In this document: positions 5,212-5,630 of the stretch, piece after piece | How the letters are laid out: each line of letters starts with the position of its first letter | Numbering within the stretch: the stretch's first letter is position 1 | Source of the DNA: Thermodesulfovibrionales bacterium | GTDB taxonomy: Bacteria; Nitrospirota; Thermodesulfovibrionia; Thermodesulfovibrionales; SM23-35 | Assembly: GCA_022865525.1 (NCBI GenBank) | Contig: JALHSV010000168.1 | Location: forward strand, 1 to 5,630 | Length of the DNA stretch: 5,630 nt | Reading direction: 5' to 3' | Translations under genes and position numbers: made by a program | The notes under the pieces: model-generated | The model's input: the letters and a program-made list of their open reading frames with translations, nothing else | The model's database searches: none | What the model was told of the DNA's origin: nothing

Positions 5212-5630
5212 TTTCTGAAACCTCTCATCATGGTGCCGCCGGCATATTCGCTCCAGCGGCAATCAACCAATTCCAGCGCATCCTCGAGCCGGGTGACGCC
5301 GGAGGCGAAGATCTGGACCGAGTTGCGGCCGCCGACGATCTTGTCGGATATGAAAAAGGCCGCTTCGTCGAACAGCCGCTCGCGGATAAAGGAGTCGAGG
5401 ACCCGGCCGCCGCCTTCCACCAGCAGCGAGGCGATGCCCAGCTTGGACAATTGCTCCAGGACCTCGGCCAGGACCAGGCCGTTGGCGTTATGGCGCACGA
5501 AGAAATGGAGCGGAACCTTTTTTTTCTGATTGGCGGCGTGTAGGGAACTGAAAATAACCAGGGGAAACCTATCCTGATCCTTGAATATGTTCAGGCGGCC
5601 GGGAAGCGTGTTGGCCGAATCCAGGACCAC
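5196..5630 (-). CDS. ribD: Riboflavin biosynthesis protein RibD, C-terminal reductase part
   Basis: RibD is usually a bifunctional deaminase-reductase acting early in the GTP branch of riboflavin synthesis. The visible 144 residues belong to the reductase domain, which uses NADPH to convert the ribosylamino to the ribitylamino pyrimidine phosphate. Support comes from VVLDS at the start, the nucleotide-binding loop ASLLVEGGGRVLDSFI (about 68-82) and FFISDKIVGGRNS (about 92-104). The frame is open to the window edge, and the GTG at 5630 is most likely an internal valine codon, so the N-terminal deaminase domain lies outside the window. It ends in TGA at 5196, overlapping the ribE start by 16 bp, which implies one transcript and coupled translation. 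Confidence 0.93.
   Translation of the reverse strand: MVLDSANTLPGRLNIFKDQDRFPLVIFSSLHAANQKKKVPLHFFVRHNANGLVLAEVLEQLSKLGIASLLVEGGGRVLDSFIRERLFDEAAFFISDKIVGGRNSVQIFASGVTRLEDALELVDCRWSEYAGGTMMRGFRKCSPV

Noticed and set aside
5212..5262. Longer ribE start giving 17 extra N-terminal residues
   Set aside because: The family begins at MFTG(I/L)I; the extra residues are another frame of the ribD 3' end.
4655..5529. Plus-strand open frames opposite ribE and ribD
   Set aside because: Low-complexity products antisense to well-recognised riboflavin genes.

Overview
The window shows a GC-rich bacterial riboflavin biosynthesis operon on the minus strand, interrupted by an AT-rich accessory segment of about 4.1 kb. 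Read in the direction of transcription, from right to left, the housekeeping genes are the 3' part of ribD (C-terminal reductase domain), complete ribE (riboflavin synthase alpha chain, start overlapping the end of ribD by 16 bp) and the 5' part of ribB or ribBA (3,4-dihydroxy-2-butanone 4-phosphate synthase). The order ribD-ribE-ribB(A) is common in Proteobacteria and in the former deltaproteobacteria, such as Geobacter and Desulfuromonas relatives. I suggest such a Gram-negative host, but the window alone cannot fix the taxon.

Between the end of ribE and the start of ribB, base composition drops sharply and the genes have no link to riboflavin. On the minus strand are a 49-codon gene with a strong Shine-Dalgarno and, 29 bp after it, a HAD-superfamily phosphatase-like protein of 285 aa. 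Diverging from them on the plus strand is an 825-aa protein. It joins an HsdR-N-like PD-(D/E)xK nuclease domain, a P-loop NTPase domain and a likely winged helix. That architecture, in an AT-rich insert in a core operon, suggests a genome-defence type cargo; this is inference.

The boundaries are the most informative part. The last codons of ribE (GKYLYNF...) recur in the same codon register just upstream of ribB (GKFQYNF...KGRIK, stop), and that second copy's stop codon directly abuts the ribB ATG. The DNA copies match at 18 of 23 positions, with a 10-bp identical core. This looks like integration into the 3' end of ribE: the element supplied a replacement ribE tail and pushed the original tail against ribB. 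Recombining the two cores on paper gives a 200-aa RibE whose TAA is followed at once by the ribB ATG. No integrase or transposase is encoded in the insert, so it would have to be mobilised in trans or be a decayed element.

The insertion uncouples ribB from ribD-ribE. A promoter-like sequence (TTGCTT-17-TATAAT) inside the left part of the insert points toward ribB and may restore its expression. The nuclease/NTPase gene converges on ribE. No tRNA, rRNA, CRISPR array or FMN riboswitch was seen.
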